Notes under the pieces: generated by a model
What the model was told of the DNA's origin: nothing
Seen by the model: only the letters and a program-made list of their open reading frames with translations
The model's database searches: none
DNA from: Burkholderia sp. Bp9142
GTDB lineage: Bacteria > Pseudomonadota > Gammaproteobacteria > Burkholderiales > Burkholderiaceae
Assembly: GCF_003853415.1 (NCBI RefSeq)
Contig: NZ_QTPP01000013.1
Location: 62,001 to 126,000, forward strand
DNA length: 64,000 nt
Direction: 5' to 3'
Shown here: piece by piece, positions 15,441 through 23,115 of the stretch
Numbering within the stretch: position 1 is the stretch's first letter
Layout of the letters: each line of letters opens with the position of its first letter
Program-made: the position numbers and the translations under genes

Positions 15441-16896
15441 CGCCGACGTCGTGCTCGCCGTGCTCGGCCTGCCGCTCGCGGGAGCCGCCTGCCTTGCCTG
15501 CGTGCGGCCGAGCCGGGTCGCGCGCCATCTGAACATCGGCTTCAGCTTCCTGACGTTCTCGGCAACGTTGGTGCTGGCCGCGCGCACCGTCGAGCACGGC
15601 CCGTCGTTCGCATTCGGACGCGCGTTTTTCGTCGATCCGCTCAATGTCTATCTCGTTGCGCTCACGGCGTTCGTCGACTGGACGACGTCGCTGTTTTCCC
15701 GGCCCTACATGCAGATCGAGGAGGCCCGCGGCCGGATGACGGCCGCGCGGATGCGGCTCTATCACAGCATGTATCAGCTCTTCATGTTCGCGATGCTGCT
15801 CGCGCTGCTGACCGACAACGTCGGCGTGCTGTGGGTTGCGATGGAAGCCGCCACGCTCGCCACCGTGTTGCTCGTCAGCGTCTACCGTACCGCCGCGAGC
15901 CTCGAAGCCGCATGGAAGTACTTCATCCTGTGCGGGGTCGGCATCGCCCAGGCGCTGTTCGGCACGATCCTGCTGTATCTGGCCGCGAGCCGGCAACTGA
16001 CCGACGGCGACGCGCTGCTGTGGACCAGCCTGGCCGCGGTCAGGACGCACCTCGACCCGACGATCGTGTCGATCGCCTTCGTGTTCCTGCTGGTCGGCTA
16101 CGGCACCAAGGTCGGCCTCGTGCCGATGCACAGCTGGCTGCCGGACGCACATGCCGAAGGCCCGACGCCGATTTCGGCGGTGCTGTCCGGCCTGCTGCTG
16201 AACGTCGCGCTGTATGCGGTGCTGCGCTGCAAGGTGCTGGCCGACGGCGCGCTCGGCAATGGCCTGCCGGGGCGGTTGCTGGTCGGCTTCGGGCTCGTGT
16301 CGGTCCTGATCGCGTCATTCTCGCTGTTCCGGCAGAAGGACGTGAAGCGCCTGTTCTCGTACTCGTCGATCGAGCATATGGGCCTGATGACGTTCGCGTT
16401 CGGGCTCGGCGGCCCGATCGCGACCTTCGCCGGGCTGCTGCACATGACGGTCCATTCCCTCGTCAAGTCGGCGATCTTCTTCGCGGTCGGCCATGCTGCG
16501 CAGAAGGCCGGCACGCAGGCGATCGACGGCATTCGCGGGCTGCTGCAAGTCAGCCCGGCGGTCGGCTGGGCAATGATGCTCGGCACGCTTGCGATTCTCG
16601 GCCTGCCGCCGTTCGGCGTGTTCGCAAGCGAATTCCTGATCCTGACGACGGCCATGAACACGCTCCCGTGGACCGCGCCGCTGCTGCTGCTCGGGCTCGC
16701 CGTCGCGTTCGCGGCGATCTTCGCGCGCGTGCAGCGGATGGTGTTCGGCGAAACGACGACGGCGACGCCGCTCGAACACCGGCCGGCGCTGCTGCCGGTG
16801 TTCGTGCATCTCGGACTCGGCCTGATGCTGGGCCTGTACGTGCCGCCTTATCTGGCGATGTGGTACCGCCAGGCTGCAACGATGCTGGCAGGATAA
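15433..16896 (+). CDS. hyfF: HyfF-like antiporter subunit (NuoM/N family)
   Basis: 487 residues, about 14 membrane helices. The motif GYGTKVGLVPMHSWLPDAHAEGPTPISAVLSGLLLN is the antiporter-family signature (buried Lys plus HxWLPDAH). It is followed by KDVKRLFSYSSIEHMGLM. This is the second proton-pump-like subunit of the complex; a third one (HyfD) that occurs in Escherichia coli hydrogenase-4 is absent. It overlaps the 3' end of hyfE and lies 3 bp before the large-subunit gene. Confidence 0.85.
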   Translation: MNDADVVLAVLGLPLAGAACLACVRPSRVARHLNIGFSFLTFSATLVLAARTVEHGPSFAFGRAFFVDPLNVYLVALTAFVDWTTSLFSRPYMQIEEARGRMTAARMRLYHSMYQLFMFAMLLALLTDNVGVLWVAMEAATLATVLLVSVYRTAASLEAAWKYFILCGVGIAQALFGTILLYLAASRQLTDGDALLWTSLAAVRTHLDPTIVSIAFVFLLVGYGTKVGLVPMHSWLPDAHAEGPTPISAVLSGLLLNVALYAVLRCKVLADGALGNGLPGRLLVGFGLVSVLIASFSLFRQKDVKRLFSYSSIEHMGLMTFAFGLGGPIATFAGLLHMTVHSLVKSAIFFAVGHAAQKAGTQAIDGIRGLLQVSPAVGWAMMLGTLAILGLPPFGVFASEFLILTTAMNTLPWTAPLLLLGLAVAFAAIFARVQRMVFGETTTATPLEHRPALLPVFVHLGLGLMLGLYVPPYLAMWYRQAATMLAG

Positions 16897-16899
16897 ACG

Positions 16900-18462
16900 A
16901 TGCGACTCGACTTGATTCAGCCGGACGGCTCGACTCGCCTCCGGCACGAGGCAGGCCAGGTTCCGGCTGCCGTGGTTGACGCCGACGAACCGCGATGGCT
17001 CGACATCGCGCAGGCCGCGCGGAGGGAGGGAAGCCGGCTCGTTGCGATGTGGGGCGGCGAAACGCCCGAGCGCGTCTTCTCGGTCAACGCGGCGTACGAA
17101 TGCGACGACGGCGTGCTGTGGGTACGTCTCGCGACAGGGCAGGAACCGCGGGCCGACGGCGACTATCCCGATCTCGCGGGCGTGTTTCCCGCCGCAACGC
17201 GCATGCAGCGCGCAATTTTCGACCTGACCGGCCTGCGCGAGCGCGATGCGCGCGACACGCGCCCGTGGCTCAATCACGGCAACTGGCCCGGCGACTACTT
17301 TCCGCTGCAGAAGCAGGCAACCGGAATCGAGCGATTCGAATCGAGCGAAGCGGATTATCCGTTCGTGCAGGTTGCCGGCGACGGCGTGCACGAAATCGCG
17401 GTCGGGCCGATTCACGCCGGCATCATCGAACCGGGCCATTTCCGGTTCTCCGTCGTCGGCGAGAAGGTGCTGCGGCTCGAGGAACGGCTCGGCTATGTGC
17501 ATCGCGGCGTCGAACGGCTGTTCGAACGGACGGCCGCATCGAACGGCCATCGCGTTGCGGGCCGGATCGCCGGCGACTCGACCGTCGCGTTCTCGTGGGC
17601 CTATTGCATGGCGCTCGAGCAGGCATGCGGCACGGCCGTGCCGGCGCGTGCGCTGTCTCTGCGCGCGCTCCTGCTCGAGCGCGAGCGCATCGCGAATCAC
17701 CTCGGCGATCTCGGCGCGCTCGGCAACGATGCCGGATTCGCGTTCGGTCTCGCGCAGTTCTCGCGGCTCAAGGAGAACTGGATACGGACCAACGGCGGGA
17801 TCTTCGGGCATCGCTACCTGATGGACCGGATCGTGCCGGGCGGACTGGCCGTCGACATCGAGCCGGAGGACGCGGCCGCCCTCACCGAACAGGGCGAACG
17901 CATCGCACGCGACGTGCACGTGATGCGGAAGATCTACGAGGACCAGTCCGGGCTGCAGGACCGGTTTCTGGGCACCGGCCGATTGAATGCCGACGTCGTC
18001 GCGCATTTCGGCGTGCGCGGCATGGCCGCCCGCGCCAGCGGCCAGGCATTCGACGTGCGCGCGAACCTGCGGCCGCCCCCTTACCGCGACCTGGCCGTCA
18101 AGGCGGCATGCGATGCGCGCGGCGACGTCGCCGCGCGGGTCGCCGTGCGGTTTGCCGAAATCGACGAATCGCTGCGTCTGATCGGTGAACTGCTGGCGCA
18201 TCTTCCGGAAGGGCCGATCGCCACCGGCGTCACGCCCGCGGCGGCGCCATCCAGGGGAATCGGCTGGGTGGAGGGCTGGCGCGGCGACGTGTTCGTCGCG
18301 CTCGAGACAGCATCGGGCGATGCCATCGCCCGCTGCCATTGTCACGATCCGTCCTGGCAGAACTGGCCGGCGCTCGAGCACGCGATCATCGGCAACATCG
18401 TTCCCGATTTCCCGCTGATCAATAAATCGTTCAACCTGAACTACGCGGGGCACGATCTCTGA
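16900..18462 (+). CDS. hyfG: Large subunit, NuoC-NuoD/HyfG-like, without [NiFe] ligands
   Basis: 520 residues. About residues 1-150 resemble the 30-kDa NuoC domain. From about residue 160 the 49-kDa/hydrogenase-large fold follows, with VGPIHAGIIEPGHFRF and ERLGYVHRGVERLFE. In true [NiFe] enzymes the N-terminal motif is RxCGxC; here it is R222-I-A-G-D-S227, so both Cys are replaced (Ala224, Ser227). The C-terminal DPCxxC is D483-P-S-W-Q-N488, so both are again lost. No NiFe site can form. The product therefore resembles Ehr complexes or NuoD. Whether it binds quinone is not determined. Confidence 0.85.
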   Translation: MRLDLIQPDGSTRLRHEAGQVPAAVVDADEPRWLDIAQAARREGSRLVAMWGGETPERVFSVNAAYECDDGVLWVRLATGQEPRADGDYPDLAGVFPAATRMQRAIFDLTGLRERDARDTRPWLNHGNWPGDYFPLQKQATGIERFESSEADYPFVQVAGDGVHEIAVGPIHAGIIEPGHFRFSVVGEKVLRLEERLGYVHRGVERLFERTAASNGHRVAGRIAGDSTVAFSWAYCMALEQACGTAVPARALSLRALLLERERIANHLGDLGALGNDAGFAFGLAQFSRLKENWIRTNGGIFGHRYLMDRIVPGGLAVDIEPEDAAALTEQGERIARDVHVMRKIYEDQSGLQDRFLGTGRLNADVVAHFGVRGMAARASGQAFDVRANLRPPPYRDLAVKAACDARGDVAARVAVRFAEIDESLRLIGELLAHLPEGPIATGVTPAAAPSRGIGWVEGWRGDVFVALETASGDAIARCHCHDPSWQNWPALEHAIIGNIVPDFPLINKSFNLNYAGHDL

Positions 18463-18977
18463 TGTGGCAACTCATCCGTCAATTCGCGCGCACCGAATTT
18501 CCCGACGAACCGGTGCCGACCACCGAAGCCGCCTGGCGACAGGAGGCACAGCAGATTCGTCAGGACATTCTCGATCTCCTCGGCCGGGCATTGTGCATCC
18601 GGCAGATCGACGCGGGTTCGTGCAACGGTTGCGAGCTGGAGATTCACGCACTGAACAACCCGTACTACAACATCGAAGGGCTCGGGATCAAATTCGTCGC
18701 CAGCCCGCGCCATGCGGACCTGCTGCTCGTGACCGGCCCCGTCACGCTGAACATGAAGGCAGCCGTGCTTGCCGCGTACGACGCCACGCCGGCGCCGAAA
18801 CTCGTCGTCGCAGCCGGCGAGTGCGCGTGCACGGGCGGTATCTTTGCCGACAGCTATGCGGTGTGCGGTCCCGTTGCGTCGATCCTGCCCGTCGATGTGA
18901 CCATCCCCGGATGTCCGCCCCCGCCGGTCGATTTGCTGCGGGGCATTTTGACAGCTTGCCGATCACGCGGAGATTGA
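18462..18977 (+). CDS. hyfI: Small electron-transfer subunit, NuoB/HyfI-like
   Basis: 171 residues. Cys54 and Cys57 (SCNGCELE), Cys121 (GECACTGG) and Cys151 (PGCPPPP) form the expected ligand set of the proximal/N2 [4Fe-4S] cluster, and the PGCPPPPxxLLxGIL end is canonical. So the electron-transfer subunit is intact although the large subunit has lost its metal site. The start overlaps the hyfG stop. No ferredoxin-like HyfA or HyfH (NuoI) subunit, hyp maturation gene or formate dehydrogenase gene is next to it, so the electron donor is unknown. Confidence 0.85.
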   Translation: MWQLIRQFARTEFPDEPVPTTEAAWRQEAQQIRQDILDLLGRALCIRQIDAGSCNGCELEIHALNNPYYNIEGLGIKFVASPRHADLLLVTGPVTLNMKAAVLAAYDATPAPKLVVAAGECACTGGIFADSYAVCGPVASILPVDVTIPGCPPPPVDLLRGILTACRSRGD

Positions 18978-19091
18978 AGCGGATGCCCGCGGCAATCCTT
19001 CCGTCGGCGATACCTCGCTTGCTCCGGCGGCGACGCGGCTGGCATCGGTCCGGCGATCCGGACGATCGCTGCCCTGCCCACGTTATTCGCA

Positions 19092-19272
19092 ATGACACCG
19101 CTTCCCGTTTCACGACCGATCGCGGACGCGATGAACCACGGCCGGATCGATGACTGGAACTGGAGGTATCAGGCGCTCGTATGCGGCTCGCTGGCCGGCC
19201 TCCGGCGTCGGCGATGTTGCCGCCGAGCAGCAAACACGGACCCCTGCAATTCTTATCGAGGCGAAGGAAAAC
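19092..19272 (+). pseudogene. Decayed duplicate of the 116-residue protein at 19888-20238
   Basis: One frame gives PLPVSRPIADAMNHGRIDDW then RYQALVCGSLAG. A second frame continues WPASGVGDVAAEQQT. Together they match, in order, the paralogue's PLPFRHEISEAMEQGRISD, RYQTLVRDSLGN and WPASGVADVAAERQR. A frameshift and a small deletion separate the two halves, so it is non-functional. It lies between the complex operon and the DUF2970 gene. Confidence 0.65.
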
Positions 19273-19275
19273 TGT

Positions 19276-19473
19276 ATGAGTGAAAATCGTAAAGACCAGA
19301 TCGTTCGCGCGTTCCGCGCGGTCTTCCTGGCGTTTCTCGGAATCAACAAGCGCGCCAATCTCGAGGCGGATGCAACGCAGCTCAACCCGTTCGCCGTGGT
19401 CATTGCCGCACTCGTTGCGCTTGGCGTATTCATTGCGCTGCTGCTGTTCGTCGTGCATTTGGCCGTGGGTTGA
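19276..19473 (+). CDS. DUF2970 family small membrane protein
   Basis: 65 residues. MSENRKDQIVRAFRAVFLAFLGINKRANLE is followed by one C-terminal membrane helix, PFAVVIAALVALGVFIALLLFVVHL. This layout (basic amphipathic start, AFLGIRK-like motif, single helix) is that of DUF2970 proteins, which often sit near terminal-oxidase genes. GAAGGAAAA precedes the ATG. The longer open frame upstream is read-through from the decayed duplicate. Confidence 0.75.
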   Translation: MSENRKDQIVRAFRAVFLAFLGINKRANLEADATQLNPFAVVIAALVALGVFIALLLFVVHLAVG

Positions 19474-19544
19474 CGGTTCGCCGCCACAAATGCGCGATGT
19501 CGCGACAATGACCGAACCGGCCACCTTGTGCAGATGACCCGTCG

Positions 19545-19679
19545 CTACGGCGTGAAGATCGGCAAGGCCGGTGCGATTGGGTCGCCCGGCTTGATCAGCC
19601 GGTTCTCCCGCATCGCATCGAACATCCAGGTCGCTGCCGCCGGGCCGCGCCGGTTGACGTCCGCGCACATGCCGCGCAT
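19545..19679 (-). CDS. 44-residue small protein, translationally coupled
   Basis: MRGMCADVNRRGPAAATWMF... ends in ALPIFTP. Its ATG (19679-19677) overlaps the TGA stop of the DUF2909 gene, and that gene in turn overlaps its own upstream neighbour, so three small genes are chained by overlapping stops and starts. No family is recognised and no membrane segment is present. Existence rests on this coupling only. Confidence 0.4.
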   Translation of the reverse strand: MRGMCADVNRRGPAAATWMFDAMRENRLIKPGDPIAPALPIFTP

Positions 19680-19891
19680 CACCGCCCGATCGGCAGCCCC
19701 GTCGGTTCGATCCACCCGAGCCGGTACGCGATCAGCAGCGACAGAAACAGCGTGATCGACAAGCCGACGCGCGCCGCCAGCGACCACGCCATCCGCTTGC
19801 TCCCGCCGCGGTCGTGATTCATGAAATACAGCGCGAAAACCAGGCTTCCGATAATCATCACGAAAGCCGCCGAAACCAGCGCAATCTTCAT
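19679..19891 (-). CDS. DUF2909 (twin-helix) small membrane protein
   Basis: 70 residues with two helices, IALVSAAFVMIIGSLVFALYFM and VGLSITLFLSLLIAYRLGWI, joined by the basic loop NHDRGGSKRMAWSLAARV. This is the DUF2909 pattern, a family often found beside cytochrome oxidase assembly genes. Its ATG overlaps the stop of the 116-residue gene (ATGA). No oxidase gene is nearby, except a fragment near 26.5 kb. Confidence 0.75.
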   Translation of the reverse strand: MKIALVSAAFVMIIGSLVFALYFMNHDRGGSKRMAWSLAARVGLSITLFLSLLIAYRLGWIEPTGLPIGR

Positions 19892-20238
19892 TGTTGATGT
19901 TCCTCTAGGCCGGCATCGGCCTTCAGCAGTTGGGTCAGTCTTTGCCGCTCGGCGGCGACGTCGGCGACGCCCGACGCCGGCCAGTCCAGCGCCACGCCAT
20001 TCCCCAGCGAATCGCGCACGAGCGTCTGGTAACGGCGGTCGCTGATCCGGCCCTGCTCCATCGCTTCCGATATCTCGTGTCGAAACGGTAGCGGGAAACT
20101 CGCGTATCCGCGCGACAGCGCCGCATATTGCCGCGCGTCGATCTCTTTCGACGACGGCACGACCGCCCAGATCACGACTGCCACGATGGCTGCGAAGGGA
20201 ATCGCCGTATAGCGGAGAACGAACTTGATCGGGGTCAT
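19888..20238 (-). CDS. Unknown 116-residue protein with N-terminal membrane anchor
   Basis: MTPIKFVLRYTAIPFAAIVAVVIWAVVPS forms a single N-terminal helix. A soluble part follows, with FRHEISEAMEQGRISDRRYQTLVRDSLGNG. A decayed copy lies at 19092-19272 in the opposite orientation. The start at 20238 fits the signal-anchor; the longer open frame to 20394 is arginine/proline-rich read-through. No family is recognised. It heads a three-gene coupled unit. Confidence 0.6.
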   Translation of the reverse strand: MTPIKFVLRYTAIPFAAIVAVVIWAVVPSSKEIDARQYAALSRGYASFPLPFRHEISEAMEQGRISDRRYQTLVRDSLGNGVALDWPASGVADVAAERQRLTQLLKADAGLEEHQQ

Positions 20239-20521
20239 GAGGCGGATATCGAAGTCGCGGCGAAGTGGCGGCGCACGCGGGCCGTGTGGAACCGGAAGCG
20301 GCCGGACAACCGGTCGCGCGGACGACGGAGCCGCCCGGGCAAGCCGGGGCCGGCAGTGCCGGCCGACATTGTACTTAAGGCCCAATACGACCAACAGATC
20401 ATGATAATGTCGTTACCACGTTTGCAGATGATTCGAGCAACCCGGCGCCTTGGACGGGTGGCCCGCGCGCGCACCGCCATGGCGCCATGGCACATTCGGA
20501 CAGGGTGCCGACAGCGGATGG

Positions 20522-20542
20522 ATTATAATTTGATTAACATAT
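20522..20542 (+). promoter_or_regulatory. 21-bp AT-rich element before the right RHH gene
   Basis: It begins ATTATAAT, contains TAAT-TTG-ATTA and ends CATAT. It equals the 10666-10686 element at 17 of 21 positions, with the same 19-base gap to the ATG. The surrounding sequence is not conserved, so the element is under selection or was recently copied. Confidence 0.6.
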
Positions 20543-20561
20543 CGACCACCCCTGCCTCACG

Positions 20562-20747
20562 ATGGAAACGAAAACCGCCCGCCTGACCGTCCTGATCGAT
20601 CCCGCCAAGAAAGAAGCGTTCGACCTGCTCTGCGCGGAGCAGGATCTCACGCCGTCGCAAGTCGTGCGTCAGTTGATCCGCGAGTATCTCGACAAACACG
20701 GCGTCACGTACAAGACCAAGAGCGCGCTCGGCAAGCGGATGAAGTAA
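20562..20747 (+). CDS. Ribbon-helix-helix (Arc/CopG-type) regulator, right copy
   Basis: 61 residues with strand TKTARLTVLIDPAKKEAF, helix DLLCAEQDL, TPSQ turn and second helix VVRQLIREYLDKHG. It differs from the left copy (10449-10646) at only a few positions over the first 60 residues; the end differs (GKRMK versus GKRVSRNAG). It converges on the spermidine-synthase-like gene at 20766, as the left copy converges on the gene at 9599. Confidence 0.85.
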   Translation: METKTARLTVLIDPAKKEAFDLLCAEQDLTPSQVVRQLIREYLDKHGVTYKTKSALGKRMK

Positions 20748-20765
20748 GCGCGGCCCCCGGCGCCG

Positions 20766-21602
20766 TCAGGCGCAGATTTCCCATCGTGCATGTTCACGCG
20801 CGCGCCAGACGAGCCGCGCGGGATCGATGCACTCCCCTGCCTTCATGCGCCGGGCGGTGGACGACAGCTTGAGCTCGCCGGCCGAGCCGAACCCCAGCGC
20901 GCGCTCGAGCAGGATGCGCAGCGACGGCAACGGGTTGCCGTTCTTCCACGCGAACGCGATGAAGTTGTTGTCGTCACCGCATGGCACCAGCGCATACGAA
21001 TCGTCGAACACCGCGTGCAGTTGCTCGAGATGCCGCGGCAACGCCGGATCGTCGTCCATGAAGTTGATCGCGAGCACACCCGTTTCGCTCAGCCGCGCAC
21101 GGCACGCGTCGAGAAAGGCCGCACCCGTGCAACTGCCCGGCATGCCGTCGGCGACGAACGCGTCGTGCAGGATCACGTCCGCCCGGACCTCCGGCCTTGC
21201 CACGTAGTCGGCGCCGTCCGCGCAGACCACCGCGAAGCGCGCGTCGTCTTGCGGAATCCTGAACACGTCGCGCAGCGCGATCACGTCCGGGTTGATCTCG
21301 ACTGCGTCGATCGCCGTGTCGGGCAGATGCCGATAGCAGTACTTCGCCATCGATCCGCCGCCGAGCCCGATCATGCAGATGCGCGCGGGCACGGGCTGCA
21401 GCAGCAGGAAACCCATCATCACGCGCGTATAGCCGAGTTCGAGCCTGACCGGATCCTTCAGCGACATGAAGCTCTGCGTGCCGAAGTGGTCGAAATGCAG
21501 CGACACCGCGTGCTTCGTCTCGAGCACGAACGGACGGCCGTCGTTCAACGGCATCGCCAGGAACCGCAGGAATGCGTCATAGGACGTTCGATCCTCGCTC
21601 AT
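20766..21602 (-). CDS. Spermidine-synthase-like methyltransferase-fold protein, copy 3
   Basis: 278 residues, MSEDRTSYDAFLRFLAMPLNDG at the start. The motifs are CMIGLGGGSMAKYCYRHLPD, IDAVEINPDVIALRDVFRIP and FAVVCADGADYV, with C-terminus LKLSSTARRMKAGECIDPARLVW. It aligns end to end with copy 2 and less well with copy 1. It is 46 bp downstream of a phnA-family gene on the same strand, probably co-transcribed. Substrate unknown; the polyamine-synthase gate residues are not obvious. Confidence 0.75.
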   Translation of the reverse strand: MSEDRTSYDAFLRFLAMPLNDGRPFVLETKHAVSLHFDHFGTQSFMSLKDPVRLELGYTRVMMGFLLLQPVPARICMIGLGGGSMAKYCYRHLPDTAIDAVEINPDVIALRDVFRIPQDDARFAVVCADGADYVARPEVRADVILHDAFVADGMPGSCTGAAFLDACRARLSETGVLAINFMDDDPALPRHLEQLHAVFDDSYALVPCGDDNNFIAFAWKNGNPLPSLRILLERALGFGSAGELKLSSTARRMKAGECIDPARLVWRAREHARWEICA

Positions 21603-21648
21603 GCTCGGCAGGCCCGGTTGACCGGAGCGTCGTTCGTACCGCGCGCGG

Positions 21649-21993
21649 TCATACCTTCTTCAGATAGCAGGCCTTCAGCATGAAGCCGCCCATGTCGGTC
21701 TTGCAATCGACTTCGTGATCGCCGCCGACGAGGCGGATGCTCTTGACCTTGGTGCCCATCTTCAGCGTGATCGACGAACCCTTCACGCGCAAGTCCTTGA
21801 TCAGCACGACCGAATCGCCGTCCGTCAGCACGTTGCCGTTCGCGTCCTTGACGACGTCGCCCGCCGGTTCGTCGCCCGCTTCGGCGCCGGCGCCGGCCGA
21901 CCATTCATGGCCACAGTCCGCGCACACGTAAAGCGTGCCGTCCGGGTAGGTGTTTTCCATCGCGCATTGCGGGCAGGCGGGGGCGGCGTTCAT
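21649..21993 (-). CDS. phnA: PhnA (YjdM) family zinc-ribbon protein
   Basis: 114 residues. The N-terminal zinc ribbon is CPQCAMENTYPDGTLYVCADCGHEW. A conserved beta domain follows, VVKDANGNVLTDGDSVVLIKDLRVKGSS and ending KACYLKKV. Length and motifs match the PhnA/YjdM family, named after a phosphonate locus but of uncertain biochemical role. It begins after the bipartite ATTATAA element, diverging from the HPr-like gene. Confidence 0.9.
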   Translation of the reverse strand: MNAAPACPQCAMENTYPDGTLYVCADCGHEWSAGAGAEAGDEPAGDVVKDANGNVLTDGDSVVLIKDLRVKGSSITLKMGTKVKSIRLVGGDHEVDCKTDMGGFMLKACYLKKV

Positions 21994-22119
21994 TGCAGCT
22001 TCCATTCGGTGGGAGTTCGGGTCAATCGAAAAAAATGCCGGGCACGCAAGCACGTGGCCCGGACCGCGCGTCGCACCGCCTCGTCGACAGATCGACCAGA
22101 CGGTGCGACGCACACACGA

Positions 22120-22161
22120 CATTATAATGCAATACACATAAACCGGTTGCCGTATTATAAT
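22120..22161. promoter_or_regulatory. Bipartite ATTATAAT element, right arm
   Basis: CATTATAATG at 22120-22129 and ATTATAAT at 22154-22161 have their ATTATAA starts 33 bp apart (22121 and 22154). The pair sits between the diverging phnA (minus) and HPr-like (plus) genes. It repeats the arrangement at 9415-9456 in opposite orientation, including flanking CGCACACA and ATACACAT. Two boxes on the same DNA face suggest cooperative repressor binding or paired promoters. Confidence 0.6.
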
Positions 22162-22359
22162 CATCAACTTTCGATCATTCGCCGGACTTGATGGCGGTTT
22201 CGCTGAGGATGTCGACATGTTCGAGATGAATGATGTACTGGCGTTGAGCGCGCAAGGCCCGGCGCCCGGTCGGGAAGCCGCGTTCCGCGCGGTCCCGGCG
22301 TGCTGCCGGCCGCCCATTGCACGCCGTTCCGGCGACTTTCCCCGAGGCTGATCCGCATC

Positions 22360-22623
22360 GTGGCAACCGTCGTCTACGTAGAAATCGGCCCCGCATGGAA
22401 CCGCAGCCGTGCGATCGCGTCCCGCGATGCGATCGTCGCGGCGGCACACCGCTTCGAAAGCGACATCCTGCTGCTCGCCAACGGGCTCAGCGGCAGCGCG
22501 AAGGACGCGATCGCCATCGCGGCGCTGCAGATGCATGGCGGCACGTCCGCGCAGGTGCTCGCCACCGGCCCCGACGAAGAGGCCGCGCTCCAGGCGCTGC
22601 TGCCCTTGCTGCAGGCGGGCTGA
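22360..22623 (+). CDS. HPr-like protein lacking the phosphorylatable His, right copy
   Basis: 87 residues from GTG 22360, chosen to match the paralogue at 8616-8879. AAHRFESDILLLANGLSGSAKDAIAIAALQMHGGTSAQVLATGPDEEAALQALLPLL fits the HPr fold, including the SAK helix start used in HPr kinase recognition. The loop that should read GLHARPA is AWNRSRAIASRD, with no His. It precedes the 73-residue gene by 65 bp on the same strand. Confidence 0.7.
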   Translation: MATVVYVEIGPAWNRSRAIASRDAIVAAAHRFESDILLLANGLSGSAKDAIAIAALQMHGGTSAQVLATGPDEEAALQALLPLLQAG

Positions 22624-22688
22624 CACAGCGCCGCCCGCTCCCACGGCCTCGTGCCGTTCACCCTGAATCACCACTCTCCGAGGAAGCG

Positions 22689-22910
22689 ATGAACGACAAC
22701 GTCATGTCCAACTCCCCCAACCTGTCGGCCTCCGCGATCTGGGCGCTCGAGCGCCTCGCCGATGTGCGCTACGGCCGCGATGCGCCGGCGCTCGGCTGGT
22801 CGATCGAACAGGAACTCGTCGGCGCGGGCTTCGTCAGCCATGCCGCGAACGGCCGCTCCGGCGCGTCGATCACGGCACACGGGCGCAACTTCCTGAAGAG
22901 CCGGAAGTAG
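22689..22910 (+). CDS. 73-residue conserved small protein, right copy
   Basis: MNDNVMSN, then LSASAIWALERLADVRYGRD, APALGWSIEQELVGAGF and the end FLKSRK. It is a paralogue of 7527-7748. GAGGAA lies 5 bases before the ATG. In this arm it directly follows the HPr-like gene, whereas in the left arm a spermidine-synthase-like gene lies between the two. Function unknown. Confidence 0.7.
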   Translation: MNDNVMSNSPNLSASAIWALERLADVRYGRDAPALGWSIEQELVGAGFVSHAANGRSGASITAHGRNFLKSRK

Positions 22911-23115
22911 GATCGGCCGGCGCGGGCGCGATGCCGCTTCACGGGAAGCATGCGGGCCTGTCGACGTCCTCCATGAAGCAATCCGCGGACGGCCGTCCGG
23001 GCGATGCGATCGCAATCCCCGATGCAGGCGGGGATGTGCGGCCGCGCCGCGGTTTCCGCGGTATCGTACGGGTCCCGAGTGCGGTGCACGGCGCCGCCTT
23101 CGCCTTCCTTTCCCC

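Noticed and set aside
16315-18453. 712-codon minus-strand frame across hyfF/hyfG
   Set aside because: Shadow frame; overlaps two well-supported genes and shows no domain.
11830-18977. Calling the complex a functional [NiFe] hydrogenase or formate hydrogenlyase
   Set aside because: The four Cys ligands are all substituted and no maturation genes are present.
22175-22447. Minus-strand frame ending YIIHLEHVDILSETAIKSGE upstream of the HPr-like gene
   Set aside because: The last 25 residues look protein-like, but no start or ribosome site is close and it crosses the conserved promoter region; too weak to call.
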